DNA from: Candidatus Thalassarchaeum sp.
GTDB lineage: Archaea; Thermoplasmatota; Poseidoniia; Poseidoniales; Thalassarchaeaceae
Direction of reading: 5' to 3'
Assembly (NCBI GenBank): GCA_022449345.1
Contig: JAKURL010000008.1
Span: forward strand, 1 to 64,000
Length of the DNA stretch: 64,000 nt
Position numbers and translations under genes: made by a program. The notes beneath the pieces are model-generated. The model did no database searches. It worked only from the letters and a program-made list of their open reading frames with translations, and was not told the origin of the DNA. Below, piece after piece: positions 1-8,231 of this stretch. The stretch's first letter is position 1. The number at the start of each line of letters is the position of its first letter.

Positions 1-124
1 TTACATATGGCGAACTTTTGGGAGGATACCGATGTCACAATCACAATACTCTACAGTTTCACTCCAGTAATTTCTGTCGAATGATATAGGTCAGATTAAT
101 CGGTAAATCCCCAATCCGAAGCAC
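1..124. other. Window edge and intergenic stretch before the first gene
   Basis: One plus-strand frame is open from base 1 to a TGA at 82-84 and could be the last 27 codons of a gene cut off by the window edge, but it is too short to identify. The rest is the upstream region of the esterase gene. No RNA gene or clear terminator is visible. Confidence 0.3.
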
Positions 125-1090
125 ATGGGAAGGAGAGCCGTTGCCTCTCTATTTTCGCTGCTGCTAGTTGCGGTAGCCTTCAGTGGATGCATCGCCGGAG
201 GCGATGGTGATTCATCTGGTGCGACAGATGATGACCTAATCGATGAGGAATTCGAAGGTCTCGATTACGTCGAATGTATGGTTCATGAAGACCTTGAGAG
301 GTGTTGGAATGTATTTGTTCCAAAGACAGTTAATTTGTCCGAAAATGTTCCAATGATAATTGATCTGCACGGCAACACTCTGACAATGGAAAATCAAAGA
401 GATCTCTCTGAATTTGACGAAATTGCCGAGGAAAACGGCGTGATTGCGGTATGGCCTCAGGGATTTGACAACTCTTGGAATGCTGGCTATTGTTGCAGTT
501 CAGCAGGAGAACTTCAACTGAACGACACTGGACTGATACTTGAGATAGTGGACAAAGTGGTGGCTAACCACTCGGTTGACGAGAATCGGATTTACCTGAC
601 TGGATGGTCAAATGGTTGTGCTCTGAGCCAAAAGCTAGCGAATGAACACAGCGATAGATTTGCTGCAATCGCCTGTATGTCCTACTATCTACTCGATGAC
701 CCCCTCGCTGATTATTCGCCAATTCCAATCATGGAAATCCACGGACTTTTGGATCAAATCATCCTTTACTCCAATGATGCAATGCACCTCCCTAACGTGG
801 AGGCGCAGGAGCATGGAGCAATCCAGAATCTACTACTTTGGGCGGAAATGAATGGTTGCGAAGGCGATCTACCGAACTCCAATACACCATCCGTTTTCTA
901 TTCGGTTCAGTCGTTTACAAATTGTGATAATGGCACTGAAGTGTCACTCGTGACATTGTATGCGGCGGATCACAATCCGTATGAGGAAAGCTACTTTGTT
1001 TTCCCTGGCAATCAAGGCACAGTAGATACCAATGGTATTGCTTGGAATTTTGTGTCTCAATTCTCCAAGGAAATCGAGCCTGAAGAATAG
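125..1090 (+). CDS. Secreted esterase lipoprotein, PHB-depolymerase/LpqC-like
   Basis: An alpha/beta-hydrolase of the polyhydroxybutyrate depolymerase/feruloyl esterase type, probably anchored outside the cell. The N terminus has an Arg-Arg pair, a hydrophobic run and a lipobox (AFSGC, Cys22), followed by an acidic Gly/Ser/Asp linker. The fold is seen in MIIDLHG (oxyanion side), the nucleophile elbow GWSNGC with Ser162, then HGLLD with Asp210 and an HN pair at His283, giving a complete Ser-Asp-His triad. Cys pairs such as GYCCSS suggest disulfides outside the cell. At 321 residues it has the normal length for a single-domain family member. The substrate (polyester, feruloyl or acetyl ester) cannot be told from sequence. 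It stands alone, 1 bp from tRNA-Met on the other strand. Confidence 0.8.
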   Translation: MGRRAVASLFSLLLVAVAFSGCIAGGDGDSSGATDDDLIDEEFEGLDYVECMVHEDLERCWNVFVPKTVNLSENVPMIIDLHGNTLTMENQRDLSEFDEIAEENGVIAVWPQGFDNSWNAGYCCSSAGELQLNDTGLILEIVDKVVANHSVDENRIYLTGWSNGCALSQKLANEHSDRFAAIACMSYYLLDDPLADYSPIPIMEIHGLLDQIILYSNDAMHLPNVEAQEHGAIQNLLLWAEMNGCEGDLPNSNTPSVFYSVQSFTNCDNGTEVSLVTLYAADHNPYEESYFVFPGNQGTVDTNGIAWNFVSQFSKEIEPEE

Positions 1091-1239
1091 TGGTGCCGGG
1101 AGCGGGACTTGAACCCGCGACCTTCGGATGTCTCAGACATTTTCGGTTAGGCTTGTGCGCTCATCGATCGTGTCGACAGGAAAAATCCCGTCAACTGTAC
1201 CCTATGAGTCCGACGCGCTACCAACTACGCCACCCCGGC
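1091..1239 (-). tRNA. Elongator tRNA-Met (CAT) with a 73-nt intron
   Basis: Read on the minus strand, the acceptor stem is GCCGGGG paired with TCCCGGC, the D-arm is GCGT/GCGC, the anticodon stem is TCGGA/TCCGA and the T-arm is GCGGG/CCCGC with a TTCAAGT loop. CCA is encoded at 1091-1093. The anticodon loop reads CTCATA, then an intron at the canonical 37/38 position (1130-1202), then A38. The exons join to a normal 76-nt tRNA. Archaeal elongator tRNA-Met genes often carry an intron of this length, excised by the bulge-helix-bulge endonuclease. The initiator tRNA is not expected to have this D-arm and intron. Confidence 0.93.
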
Positions 1240-1280
1240 AATATCCTGCGCCAACTGACTACCCCATTTGAGCATTACAG

Positions 1281-2561
1281 TCATGCTGGAGATGGTTCTG
1301 GGTTCGCTAGTCTGAACTCTTCCTTGACGGGCAGATGAATTAGAGATGAGAATACGCCCACTGCAATACCTATCCACCAAACGGTCGTGTAACTACCGTA
1401 CATATCGTACAATACTCCGCCGAGATAGACTCCGACGAAACTTCCTAATTGGTGGGAAAAGAAGACTATACCATACAAGGTTGCCATGTATTTGAGTCCG
1501 TAAATGTGGGCTACAAGGCCACTTGTCAGTGGAACTGTGGCTAGCCAAAGGAATCCCATTGCGAAGGAGAAAATAATCACGGAATTAGCAGTGATTGGAG
1601 TCATGATGAACCAAGCGGCGGCGACTGAACGGCCGGCATAAATTCCGGACAATAGCCACTTCTTTCCGAATCTCTTGCCGGCCCAACCAGCCATCAGAGT
1701 TCCAACGATATTGGCCGCCCCGATTACTGAAATCGCTAGTCCACCGAGTGCGGCGGTTGTCTCAATTCCGAGGTCGCCGCACCAACCACTGGTTTCTATC
1801 GATTCAGCGAATGTCATTTCTGTCACTAATGCAGGGAAGTGAGCGGTGATGAAAGCCAATTGGTAACCGCATGAAAAGAAGCCGACAAAAATCATCATGT
1901 AAGATGGGTCCTTGAAGGCGATTCGCAGAATCTCGCCAAGGCTCTCCTCAATCTCTTCCTTTGCCGCGGCCTCGGGTGCGCGCATGAATGGAAGCAGTAC
2001 TAAGACTGCAAGAATCGATACTGCGAATATCATGAAGACCGATTGCCAAGCCATGCTCTGGAGCAGGAATACTGCAACCGTTGGCCCAACTATCTGACCG
2101 GCCGAGCCGGATGCGGTGGCTATTGCGAGACTCATGGCTCGGTGCTCAGGCGCGCTTGCACGTCCTACTACAGCAAGTATCACGCCAAATCCAGTACCTG
2201 CGATTCCGAATCCAACCAAGATTTCGTAGAACTGAATCGCAAGAGGAGAGGTGGCTCCAGTTGTCAATACTAAACCTAGAGCGTAGAGTACTGCTCCAAG
2301 GATAATCGCCTTTCTGTCACCCAGTTTTTCTGCGAATGCACCGAAGAATGGAGCACCGAATCCCCAAGCCAGATTTTGGATTGCAATTGCTAGGCTGAAC
2401 TCAGTTCTTGGCCAACTGAACTCCTCCTCAATTGGAATTTGGAAAACCCCGAAAGAGGCTCGGATTGCGAATCCAACCAGTACTATTAGACAGCCGACGA
2501 CTAATACTGGCGTAATCAACCGGGGTCGGCTTTCCATGGGCTCTGATGAGGTCCGCTGCAT
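1281..2561 (-). CDS. Major facilitator superfamily transporter
   Basis: A 426-residue integral membrane carrier with about 12 hydrophobic segments. It begins with a hydrophilic stretch, then a first helix (LITPVLVVGCLIVLVGF). The MFS loop 2-3 region is recognisable as FGAFAEKLGDRKAIILGA, and the second half repeats it as AGWAGKRFGKKWLLSGIY. The overall look (RASFGVFQIPIEEEFSWPRTEFSLA near the N terminus) is typical of the monocarboxylate/oxalate-formate antiporter-like group, so a small organic anion is the likely but unproven substrate. It is transcribed away from the 294-residue membrane protein across an 80-bp divergent promoter region. Its 3' end lies close to the tRNA-Met 5' side. Confidence 0.82.
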   Translation of the reverse strand: MQRTSSEPMESRPRLITPVLVVGCLIVLVGFAIRASFGVFQIPIEEEFSWPRTEFSLAIAIQNLAWGFGAPFFGAFAEKLGDRKAIILGAVLYALGLVLTTGATSPLAIQFYEILVGFGIAGTGFGVILAVVGRASAPEHRAMSLAIATASGSAGQIVGPTVAVFLLQSMAWQSVFMIFAVSILAVLVLLPFMRAPEAAAKEEIEESLGEILRIAFKDPSYMMIFVGFFSCGYQLAFITAHFPALVTEMTFAESIETSGWCGDLGIETTAALGGLAISVIGAANIVGTLMAGWAGKRFGKKWLLSGIYAGRSVAAAWFIMTPITANSVIIFSFAMGFLWLATVPLTSGLVAHIYGLKYMATLYGIVFFSHQLGSFVGVYLGGVLYDMYGSYTTVWWIGIAVGVFSSLIHLPVKEEFRLANPEPSPA

Positions 2562-2641
2562 ATCGTTATTGTTAATTCACAGATTCTGAAATCAATCATC
2601 GCCGCCCATACCCTTGATGAATAGCGAGGCGTCGGACAATC

Positions 2642-3526
2642 GTGGTCGACGTCGATTCCGCCCTGCGCGCAAGCGCATATTCCGGCAAGAAACGCGGAAA
2701 GGTCTCCGACGGTGAGAAAGAGGAAAAGAAGAGCCGTAAAATCGAGCCTTTCCAACCCGAAGATGCATTCGAGAAAGAAAAGGCAGATGCGTTTTCGATG
2801 TGGTTAGTAATCTTCTTTGGATTGTCTATTGGAATTTTGATGCGCTATGGGATAATGCCTACTCTTACTCAACCGGAAAAGATCCTCTGGGTTCTGCCAT
2901 TGCTTCTAGTCGCCATTTTGCCGACTATGCACAAGGTCATCATTCCAAACAAGTGGTCTGACCGCTACGATAATGGAAATTGGTTTCGAGCTAGTTTCCT
3001 TTACATCTTCTCTTGGCTAGCAATCACATTCCTACTGGTTAACCCACCACTTGCCGATATCGCCCCTCCTACCCTTGCTGATGGCATCGACATCGAGGAA
3101 ACCGAAGGTGTGGTTGGAATCGCTTGGGAGGATGGGACCTACACAATTGCCCTGAATCAGCCAACCGTCGATGTCGTGATAGGAATGGCTGTGCGCGACA
3201 ATGTTGACGCTAAAGTTGCTCAAGTTGAGATTAGCCATTGGTACTACGGAACTATGGTCAGCGAACTTGCAAATGGAAGCGCATCGGGCCTAACCGATGC
3301 TCACGCTGAATTCGATGCGGTTGAATCTTGGAAGAGGCTTGACAAGAATGGTGAACCGAAGGTAATCCAACACTCAGAAGACATTGGTTTAGCTTGGGAT
3401 TTGGGAACCTTGAGTCCAGGTGAGCACGAAATCAAAATCCGGCTGAGCGAAGTTGGAAATCCTTGGGAAGAGAACGTCTGGGAGAGGACGTACAAGATTG
3501 AAATCATCCAAGTTGCAACCGCTTGA
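2642..3526 (+). CDS. Membrane protein with extracellular beta domain, unknown function
   Basis: I do not recognise the family. A charged Lys/Glu-rich head (residues 1-55) is followed by two or three membrane helices (about 57-77, 83-102 and 118-137), then a roughly 150-residue soluble C-terminal part rich in alternating hydrophobic residues (VVGIAWEDGTYTIALNQPTVDVVIG, HEIKIRLSEVG), which looks like an Ig-like or beta-sandwich domain outside the cell. The start is GTG. The gene is divergent from the MFS carrier and has no obvious operon partner. Confidence 0.6.
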   Translation: MVDVDSALRASAYSGKKRGKVSDGEKEEKKSRKIEPFQPEDAFEKEKADAFSMWLVIFFGLSIGILMRYGIMPTLTQPEKILWVLPLLLVAILPTMHKVIIPNKWSDRYDNGNWFRASFLYIFSWLAITFLLVNPPLADIAPPTLADGIDIEETEGVVGIAWEDGTYTIALNQPTVDVVIGMAVRDNVDAKVAQVEISHWYYGTMVSELANGSASGLTDAHAEFDAVESWKRLDKNGEPKVIQHSEDIGLAWDLGTLSPGEHEIKIRLSEVGNPWEENVWERTYKIEIIQVATA

Positions 3527-3616
3527 TTATCCTTCATGCACGTCTATGTCAACTGAATTTAATCGACTGAGTACATCATCTCCCCAATCCCAATCCTGTG
3601 GCATTTTTCGGGATAA

Positions 3617-3997
3617 TTATGCCTGATTCAACTTCTTCATCTCATCTATAGTAATCCAAATTACCTCAAGATGCAAGTCTAGGAATTCACGTTGCGCCTT
3701 TTTGGAGTATCCATCTCGAATCATGTCAAACCATTTTTTGGTGACCATGTGGATTGGTACTATGTGCTCTCCATGAAGTAATCCAGAGTATTTCCTCGTG
3801 TGTCTATGCGGCCAAGCTTTGGAACTATATCGATATGAACTGGGAGCATACCTACCATCATTCCAAGCATAATTTCCATCTTTGTCGTAATCGGTAACTC
3901 CTCGCAACGATTGCTTGGTGTGCCTATAGGTTACCTCTAGATCATCGATTTCCACACTTGCTAGGTGAATTGCGTTGTCGTGGTAAGTATCCCTCAA
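3617..3997 (-). CDS. Small protein of unknown function downstream of rfcS
   Basis: This 126-residue protein starts 4 bp after the rfcS stop on the same strand, so it is probably co-transcribed. It is rich in His, Tyr and Trp, with a central GEHIVPIHMVTKKWFDMI segment and a C-terminal LEVIWITIDEMKKLNQA. The EHIVP-plus-terminal-ITxxExxKLN layout recalls small uncharacterised proteins of mobile elements, but I cannot assign a family or function. There is no signal peptide, membrane segment or metal motif. Confidence 0.5.
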   Translation of the reverse strand: MRDTYHDNAIHLASVEIDDLEVTYRHTKQSLRGVTDYDKDGNYAWNDGRYAPSSYRYSSKAWPHRHTRKYSGLLHGEHIVPIHMVTKKWFDMIRDGYSKKAQREFLDLHLEVIWITIDEMKKLNQA

Positions 3998-4001
3998 AGT
4001 T

Positions 4002-4958
4002 TCAACCCCGTAAAATAGAGCAGATTGTTGCCGTCATCGCGTCTAGTTGCAATGCTTCACCGCCCCCCTCGACCATTCGGAAATCGGTCTCGGCCATGGC
4101 TTCGGTAATAGCCAACTTTTGCTTCTCATCGAGGAAGGCAACATCACCTAATCCACGGTGTAGTTGGTTTACCATATCTGTACCAGCTAACCCATATTTG
4201 TCCAACAGTCCCTTTAGTCTGCGACGAGCAGGTTGGAAGCCATCCTCTCGACAGGCTAGCAAGAAGCCATGCAACTCCTCAGGCGGGGCTGTTGCTGTGG
4301 TTTCGTAGATGAGATCGCGAGTTACAGTTGGCGAAAGCGAGGCGGCGACCTGTAGAGCAGTAATCGCTTTTCTTAGGTCGCCTAAACTGACGTGAACAAT
4401 CGCTTCAGCAGCCTCGTCTTCTAGCGAGATATTCTCGGAAGCTGAAACACTTCGAATCATTTCATCCACTTGGTCATCGGCTAGGGGACGGAATCTGAAT
4501 ACCGCACACCGAGATTGAATCGCCTCGATAATCTTCGACGAGTAATTACAGGATAGAATGAATCTACAAGTCTGAGAATTTTGTTCCATTATTCGACGAA
4601 GCGCTCCTTGCGCGTCGGGAGTAAGAGCATCGGCTTCGTCGAGGAAGATTACCTTGAACGAAGTACCAGGAACTGGAGCGGTCTTGGCGAATCCCTTGAC
4701 CTTGGTTCGAATCGACTCTAGTTTACGCTCATCACTTGCGTTCATCTCAAGCAGATTCATGCGGAAACTTTCACCGAATACATCGCGGGTTAGTGCAAGA
4801 GCCGCCGTCGTCTTTCCAGTGCCCGGAGGACCAGCGAAAAGCAGGTGCGGGAAAGTTTGTTTCTCGGCGTAAGCCTTGAGTCGATCTACAACCGCTTTCT
4901 GGCCTTTGATGTCGGCAACAGTACGCGGACGGTGTCGCTCAACCCACATCTCGCTCAT
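4002..4958 (-). CDS. rfcS: Replication factor C small subunit
   Basis: Clamp-loader AAA+ ATPase that, with the RFC large subunit, opens and loads the PCNA ring (a PCNA gene lies at 28158-28907). Walker A is GPPGTGKT (residues 43-50), Walker B is FLDEAD with DEAD at 107-110, and the RFC-specific SRC arginine-finger motif is at 149-151. The N terminus (WVERHRPRTVADIKGQ) is the standard RFC box. The 318-residue length fits archaeal small subunits. The panB gene ends 63 bp upstream on the same strand, and a small unknown gene follows after 4 bp. Confidence 0.96.
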   Translation of the reverse strand: MSEMWVERHRPRTVADIKGQKAVVDRLKAYAEKQTFPHLLFAGPPGTGKTTAALALTRDVFGESFRMNLLEMNASDERKLESIRTKVKGFAKTAPVPGTSFKVIFLDEADALTPDAQGALRRIMEQNSQTCRFILSCNYSSKIIEAIQSRCAVFRFRPLADDQVDEMIRSVSASENISLEDEAAEAIVHVSLGDLRKAITALQVAASLSPTVTRDLIYETTATAPPEELHGFLLACREDGFQPARRRLKGLLDKYGLAGTDMVNQLHRGLGDVAFLDEKQKLAITEAMAETDFRMVEGGGEALQLDAMTATICSILRG

Positions 4959-5021
4959 GGTCGTCCCTCAGCATCCCGCGTCGGGTGTCCTTGAAGGTTC
5001 CCTCCGATATGCTTGGAGGCA

Positions 5022-5837
5022 TCAATACGACTCGTCGGCATTGGGGAATTCCCCGCTTCGTACATCTGTGATGTATTGTTTCACCGCTCCATCGATAGAC
5101 TCGCCCAAGTTGGCGTAACGTCGTAGGAATCTTGGACTGAAATCCTTAGTGATTCCAAGCATGTCATGCAGAACCAAGACCTGCCCGTCACAATCTGGAC
5201 CGGCTCCGATTCCAATTGTTGGAATCGACAATTCAGAACTGATCTTAGCGGCCAGATCGGCTGGGATTTTCTCAAAGACGATAGAAAAGCATCCAGCCGC
5301 TTCGATAGCCTTTGCATCCTTGAGAAGTTGAGCGGCTTCCTCCTCCTCCTTGGCACGAACACTGTAGGTCCCAAACTTGTAGATTGATTGAGGAGTCAAA
5401 CCGAGGTGGCCCTGAACTGGTATTCCGGCGCTGACAATCCTCTCGATTGACTCAGCTACCTCTTCCCCGCCCTCTAGTTTAACCGCATGGCCTCCGGATT
5501 CCTTCATGATGCGGATTGCTGAGTCCAGCGCGGTCTTTGAGTCGCCTTGGTAACTGCCGAATGGCATGTCGACCACTACCAAAGCTCGGTTTACACCATT
5601 GACCACACATTGAGCGTGGTAGATCATGTGGTCGAGGGTAATTGGAACGGTGGTTTCGTTGCCTGCCATGACATTTGAGGCAGAATCACCAACCAGTATC
5701 ACATCGATGCCTGCTGCATCAACCAACCTTGCTAATGAGTAATCGTAAGAGGTCAGCATAGTGATTTTCTCACCGGCTTGTTTCATCTCTTGCAGGGTGT
5801 GTGTCGTGACCTTCTTGGCGCGACTTGCGATAGCCAT
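5022..5837 (-). CDS. panB: 3-methyl-2-oxobutanoate hydroxymethyltransferase
   Basis: First committed step of pantothenate synthesis: it transfers a hydroxymethyl group from methylene-tetrahydrofolate (or the archaeal pterin) to alpha-ketoisovalerate, giving ketopantoate. Diagnostic segments are [24 protein letters not shown] (metal-binding Asp51), [11 protein letters not shown], the KLEGG segment, [11 protein letters not shown] and [20 protein letters not shown]. The 271-residue length is typical. A fused PPAT/dephospho-CoA kinase at 46.8-47.8 kb serves the other end of the CoA pathway. Confidence 0.95.
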   Translation of the reverse strand: MAIASRAKKVTTHTLQEMKQAGEKITMLTSYDYSLARLVDAAGIDVILVGDSASNVMAGNETTVPITLDHMIYHAQCVVNGVNRALVVVDMPFGSYQGDSKTALDSAIRIMKESGGHAVKLEGGEEVAESIERIVSAGIPVQGHLGLTPQSIYKFGTYSVRAKEEEEAAQLLKDAKAIEAAGCFSIVFEKIPADLAAKISSELSIPTIGIGAGPDCDGQVLVLHDMLGITKDFSPRFLRRYANLGESIDGAVKQYITDVRSGEFPNADESY

Positions 5838-5933
5838 CTACTCACCACTCGGGGATTTGCGAGCGTGGTTGTAGCCTTCAATCAACCGACGGTGTAATTC
5901 GTCGACGAAAGCGATTAATCTAGGCTTTCAGAA

Positions 5934-7586
5934 TCAATCCAAAGACTCGTGCTTAGCAACGCTTGCGACGAACTCCTTCATGTCGATGATGCCGTTTCCA
6001 TCTGTGTCAGCCTCATCGAATACGGCTCGCAATTCACGCTGAGAGTCAGAAGAATAGCCTAGCGCTTCCATAGCTGAGAAATATTGGGCCAAATTCAATT
6101 CACCATTACCATCGATATCAGCTGCATAAAATGCAGTTAGTCTTCGTCGGGTCTCTACCTCCTCTGGATCGGTATATTGCAAGCCAAAGGTTTCCCAAGG
6201 AGTGATTTGTGGATTAATGCGATTCTTACCATATCCAAAATACAGGATACCGCCAACAATGAAAGCTGTAGTTGCTCCGTAAAATGCCTCTAAACCCATG
6301 AAATACAATAGTGAACAACCTGAAGCGATTCCGAAGAGTTGCAGTAACGGATAGAATGGTGAAGAATAACTGGGTTGATACCATGCGTGAGAAGAGGTTG
6401 CTTTCCTCATTACCATAACACTAATACACATCAAAACATAAGCCATAATCTGGAATCCTGAAGCATATTCTGCAACTGCATGTACATCAATAGTTATCAA
6501 TGCAAAAGCCATCATAATCGCAGTCAAAATAATCGCCAGATGAGGCGTTTCGTATTTTTCATGAACTTTCTCCAGTGCTTCGGGAAGCAAATAATCCCGC
6601 GACATTGCGAATAGATACCGAGATGCGGCAAGTATCCCTGCTAGAGACATTGATGTCATTGTTAAAATTGCAACTATTGCGGCAAGAATTGAAACATTAT
6701 GACCTCCAACTTCGTATGCAAATACTCGCACTGGATCTTCTATTGCATGACCACTTGAATCAAAGAAACTACTATCCGGAATTACTGCAATCATCGCAGC
6801 GACAATCAAGGCATACAACGTTGCTCCAATAGCTAATGAGGTCAAAATTCCACCAGGTAAATTTCGACCTGGATCCTTAATTTCTCCTCCAATAGCCGCG
6901 ACTTTAGTTACGCCAGCATAAGATACCAAAACTAGAGCCGCGGTTTCTCCCATGTCAATCCAATCGGAAGATGTCTCAAGAGTTGGTTCAATACGCGACC
7001 AATCAGCATCTCCATTGATTACCGCCATAATTGTTAGACCAATCAGAAATATCAACGCCACAGCAACAATTGGTGTTTGTACAACTTTTACCCGCTTGAT
7101 TCCTAAGATATTCACTATTGAGATAATGACAAGCATACCAAGTGCAGCCTCAAGTGAAGTCACATATTCTCCATATTCTGCCTGAACGAACATCAAGTAG
7201 GCTGAGAATCCTATCAAAGCGAAAGCTGCTTTCAGAAGAAATGATGCCCAAAGGGCCAGACCCATCATAGTCCCAAATAATGGCCCGAATACTCTTTCAA
7301 TGTAGACATATGAACCTCCAGAAGTAGGCATTGCAGAGGCTAATTCACTTTTGCTAATCGCACCTGGGATGACGACCAGTGCTGCGATTACATAGGCCAG
7401 CCAAGCACCACCTCCTACCTCTGCGTATGCAAGAGAAGGAAGTACAAACAGGCCACTACCAATCATCGCAGAAAGTGAGATTACTATTACAGAAAATAGA
7501 CCAAGTCGCCTCTCAAGAGTGCCTGAAAACTTGTCGATAGGTTGGAGAACTATGCCCCCTAAGTCCTTCGGACTCCTGTTCACCAT
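5934..7586 (-). CDS. APC-family amino-acid permease with C-terminal EF-hand pair
   Basis: An APC superfamily transporter with 12 predicted helices. The first helix carries the unwound GSG signature (SAMIGSGLFVLPSLAYAEVGGGAWLAY), and PTSGGSYVYIERVFGP is the conserved loop after helix 2. After the last helix there is a cytoplasmic or external tail of about 80 residues with two EF-hand loops. The first begins DIDGNGELN (residue 514 of the longest reading frame; position 12 is Gln instead of Glu). The second begins DTDGNGIIDMKE (residue 551; canonical). The ATG at 7586 is chosen because the sequence reads well from there; an upstream ATG at 7658 would add 24 residues and overlap the divergent FKBP gene region. 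Substrate unknown; Ca2+ regulation is an inference from the tail. Confidence 0.85.
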   Translation of the reverse strand: MVNRSPKDLGGIVLQPIDKFSGTLERRLGLFSVIVISLSAMIGSGLFVLPSLAYAEVGGGAWLAYVIAALVVIPGAISKSELASAMPTSGGSYVYIERVFGPLFGTMMGLALWASFLLKAAFALIGFSAYLMFVQAEYGEYVTSLEAALGMLVIISIVNILGIKRVKVVQTPIVAVALIFLIGLTIMAVINGDADWSRIEPTLETSSDWIDMGETAALVLVSYAGVTKVAAIGGEIKDPGRNLPGGILTSLAIGATLYALIVAAMIAVIPDSSFFDSSGHAIEDPVRVFAYEVGGHNVSILAAIVAILTMTSMSLAGILAASRYLFAMSRDYLLPEALEKVHEKYETPHLAIILTAIMMAFALITIDVHAVAEYASGFQIMAYVLMCISVMVMRKATSSHAWYQPSYSSPFYPLLQLFGIASGCSLLYFMGLEAFYGATTAFIVGGILYFGYGKNRINPQITPWETFGLQYTDPEEVETRRRLTAFYAADIDGNGELNLAQYFSAMEALGYSSDSQRELRAVFDEADTDGNGIIDMKEFVASVAKHESLD

Positions 7587-7691
7587 GTTGCTGTCGAAAC
7601 AACAACCTATGTTGAACATTCCCTCGATATTTTTCTGCTCTGTATCTGACCAATGCATACCCGCAGGGTTAGAAAGGGGCCGCTACGCGAG

Positions 7692-8186
7692 ATGGTCATG
7701 GCAAACGTGATTGACAAAGACACTGTAGCAGCAGTTCACTATACAGGAACCTTCCCTGATGGAGAAGTATTCGACAGCAGTGAAGGAAAAGATCCTCTTG
7801 TATTCTTAGTTGGACATCGGCAGATGATTTTAGGCTTTGAAGAGGAGATGATGGGCGCTGCAGTCGGTGAAAAGAGAGAATTCACCCTCACCCCAGACCG
7901 TGCATACGGAGAGCGCGATGATGGTGCAATTCAGCAAGTTCCACGCGACCAATTCCCTGCGGATATGCCTCTTGAAATTGGAACAATGATGGCCGCTCAG
8001 ACAGAACAAGGCCCTCTTCCGTTCACCATTACAGACATCTCAGATGACATCGTAACCGTTGATTTCAACCACCAGATGGCAGGTAAGACTCTGCGATTCA
8101 GCGTGGAGGTCGTAGAAGTTCGCGAGGCGGCTCCTGAGGAAATCGCTCACGGCCATGTCCATGGACCTGGCGGACATCACCACTGA
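7692..8186 (+). CDS. FKBP-type peptidyl-prolyl isomerase, SlyD-like
   Basis: A prolyl isomerase/chaperone of the SlyD-type FKBP group. The FKBP core is split by an insert-in-flap domain: VHYTGTFPDGEVFDSS opens the core, FTLTPDRAYGERDDG leads into the insert with VPRDQFP, and VDFNHQMAGKTLRFSVEVVEV returns to the core. The C terminus is His-rich (HGHVHGPGGHHH), as in metal-binding SlyD proteins. ATG codons at 7692 and 7698 are both plausible; the open frame also runs back to 7653, where it would overlap the divergent permease frame. It is probably cytoplasmic, as no signal peptide is visible. Confidence 0.92.
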   Translation: MVMANVIDKDTVAAVHYTGTFPDGEVFDSSEGKDPLVFLVGHRQMILGFEEEMMGAAVGEKREFTLTPDRAYGERDDGAIQQVPRDQFPADMPLEIGTMMAAQTEQGPLPFTITDISDDIVTVDFNHQMAGKTLRFSVEVVEVREAAPEEIAHGHVHGPGGHHH

Positions 8187-8231
8187 ATCGGCGAATCGTT
8201 CATCCACCGAAGCCTTGCTCAGGGGTCGACG

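Noticed and set aside
1090..1338. An 82-codon plus-strand open frame through the tRNA-Met gene.
   Set aside because: It covers the tRNA and its intron; the translation reflects tRNA bases, not a protein.
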